64,000 nucleotides of DNA, taken from NCBI GenBank assembly GCA_947095585.1, contig OX352765.1, forward strand, positions 63,303,425-63,367,424, given 5' to 3'. The notes below the pieces were generated by a model. It saw only the letters and a program-made list of their open reading frames with translations, did no database searches and was not told where the DNA came from. Positions within the stretch are counted from its first letter, which is position 1. Each line of letters begins with the position of its first letter. This document shows, piece by piece, positions 63,699 through 64,000 of the stretch. This DNA is from Nephrocerus scutellatus (lineage: Eukaryota; Arthropoda; Insecta; Diptera; Pipunculidae). The position numbers were made by a program, and so were the translations under genes.

Positions 63699-64000
63699 CT
63701 TCACTTGCCCGTGGGTCGTCGGTCGGTCGGTCGTCGGTCGGTCGTCGGTCGGTCGTCTGTCGTGGATTCTTGCGATCAATTTTTAACCCACTTCCCATGG
63801 CCCGATTTTCTTCAAATTTTGCACACATGCGTATTTCCGGAGACAACTTTCTATTAAATTTTGAGGCCCCTCGGGCTGCGGGGTCGGGGGGCTCCCAAAC
63901 AAAAATTTTAAAAAATTTACCCGATTTTTTTCAAATTTTACACACATGTGTATACCCAATAAACAATACTTTTTCGAAAATTTGGTAGTGATCGGGTTCC
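63675..64000 (+). repeat. Family X copy running off the window
   Basis: Starts AAATTCTCTATATTAACTTC. It has an expanded GTCGGTCG microsatellite (63706-63762), then CCCGATTTTCTTC, AGGCCCCTCGGGCTGCGGGG and ACACATGTGTATACCC. Very close to 41632-41920. Confidence 0.9.

Noticed and set aside
1..64000. tRNA, rRNA or microRNA genes
   Set aside because: Looked for cloverleaf-like and conserved rRNA stretches by eye; none found. A covariance-model scan would be decisive.

Overview
The window is a gene-poor, repeat-saturated piece of an insect nuclear genome, most likely a higher fly (Diptera). Evidence: errantivirus-like, 412/mdg1-like and Mag-like Ty3/Gypsy elements, a BEL/Pao element, Jockey-, CR1-, RTE- and RNase H-bearing LINEs, Tc1 and DUF4817-type mariner elements, and MITEs. 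A jockey-type promoter with a downstream promoter element is also present. There are no bacterial operons, CRISPR arrays or recognisable RNA genes. Only one candidate host exon is visible (46503-46765, minus strand). I cannot name the species.

Layout. 1-900: tail of a Gypsy element and its probable LTR. 1605-7500: 5'-truncated errantivirus relic with gag, pol and env remains, preceded by a copy of interspersed repeat family X. 7500-9290: unclassified AT-rich DNA with a LINE fragment. 9294-10929: LTR and gag of a second Gypsy element. 11391-15566: heavily decayed BEL/Pao element. 15567-16847: LINE that kept its 5' promoter but lost its 3' end. 16848-19840: LTR piece and repeat Z, split by an RTE LINE. 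19861-20461: Tc1 relic 1. 20462-24713: Jockey LINE with recognisable target duplications. 24714-26443: spacer and C-terminal part of Tc1 relic 2, split by TIR element Y.

26444-42520 is a block of about 16 kb bounded by the 5' and 3' ends of family X. It appears to sit inside Tc1 relic 2, whose N-terminal part resumes at 42520. The block holds two MITEs (one with a solo LTR inside) and about 28 near-identical 231-bp satellite units. The units are split by a 5.7-kb gag-protease-only LTR element. Diverged X tandem units and one full X copy follow.

43040-45908: RNase H LINE nested in the N-terminal leader of Tc1 relic 2. 46503-46765: possible host exon. 47128-49330: duplicated segment with an intact-looking mariner in its first copy. 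50016-59690: a 412-like Gypsy element carrying a nested Mag-like element (51206-55920). 59691-63674: CR1 LINE. 63675-end: another X copy.

The main story is order of insertion. Target-site duplications and empty-site comparisons inside the window give a layered history: Tc1 relic, then X, then satellite expansion from X head-to-tail junctions, then the gag-protease LTR element into the satellite. Nothing here looks like a working cellular pathway. The only coding units that look potentially functional are the mariner transposase and the gag-protease ORF. Family and clade names are from motif recognition by eye, not from searches.
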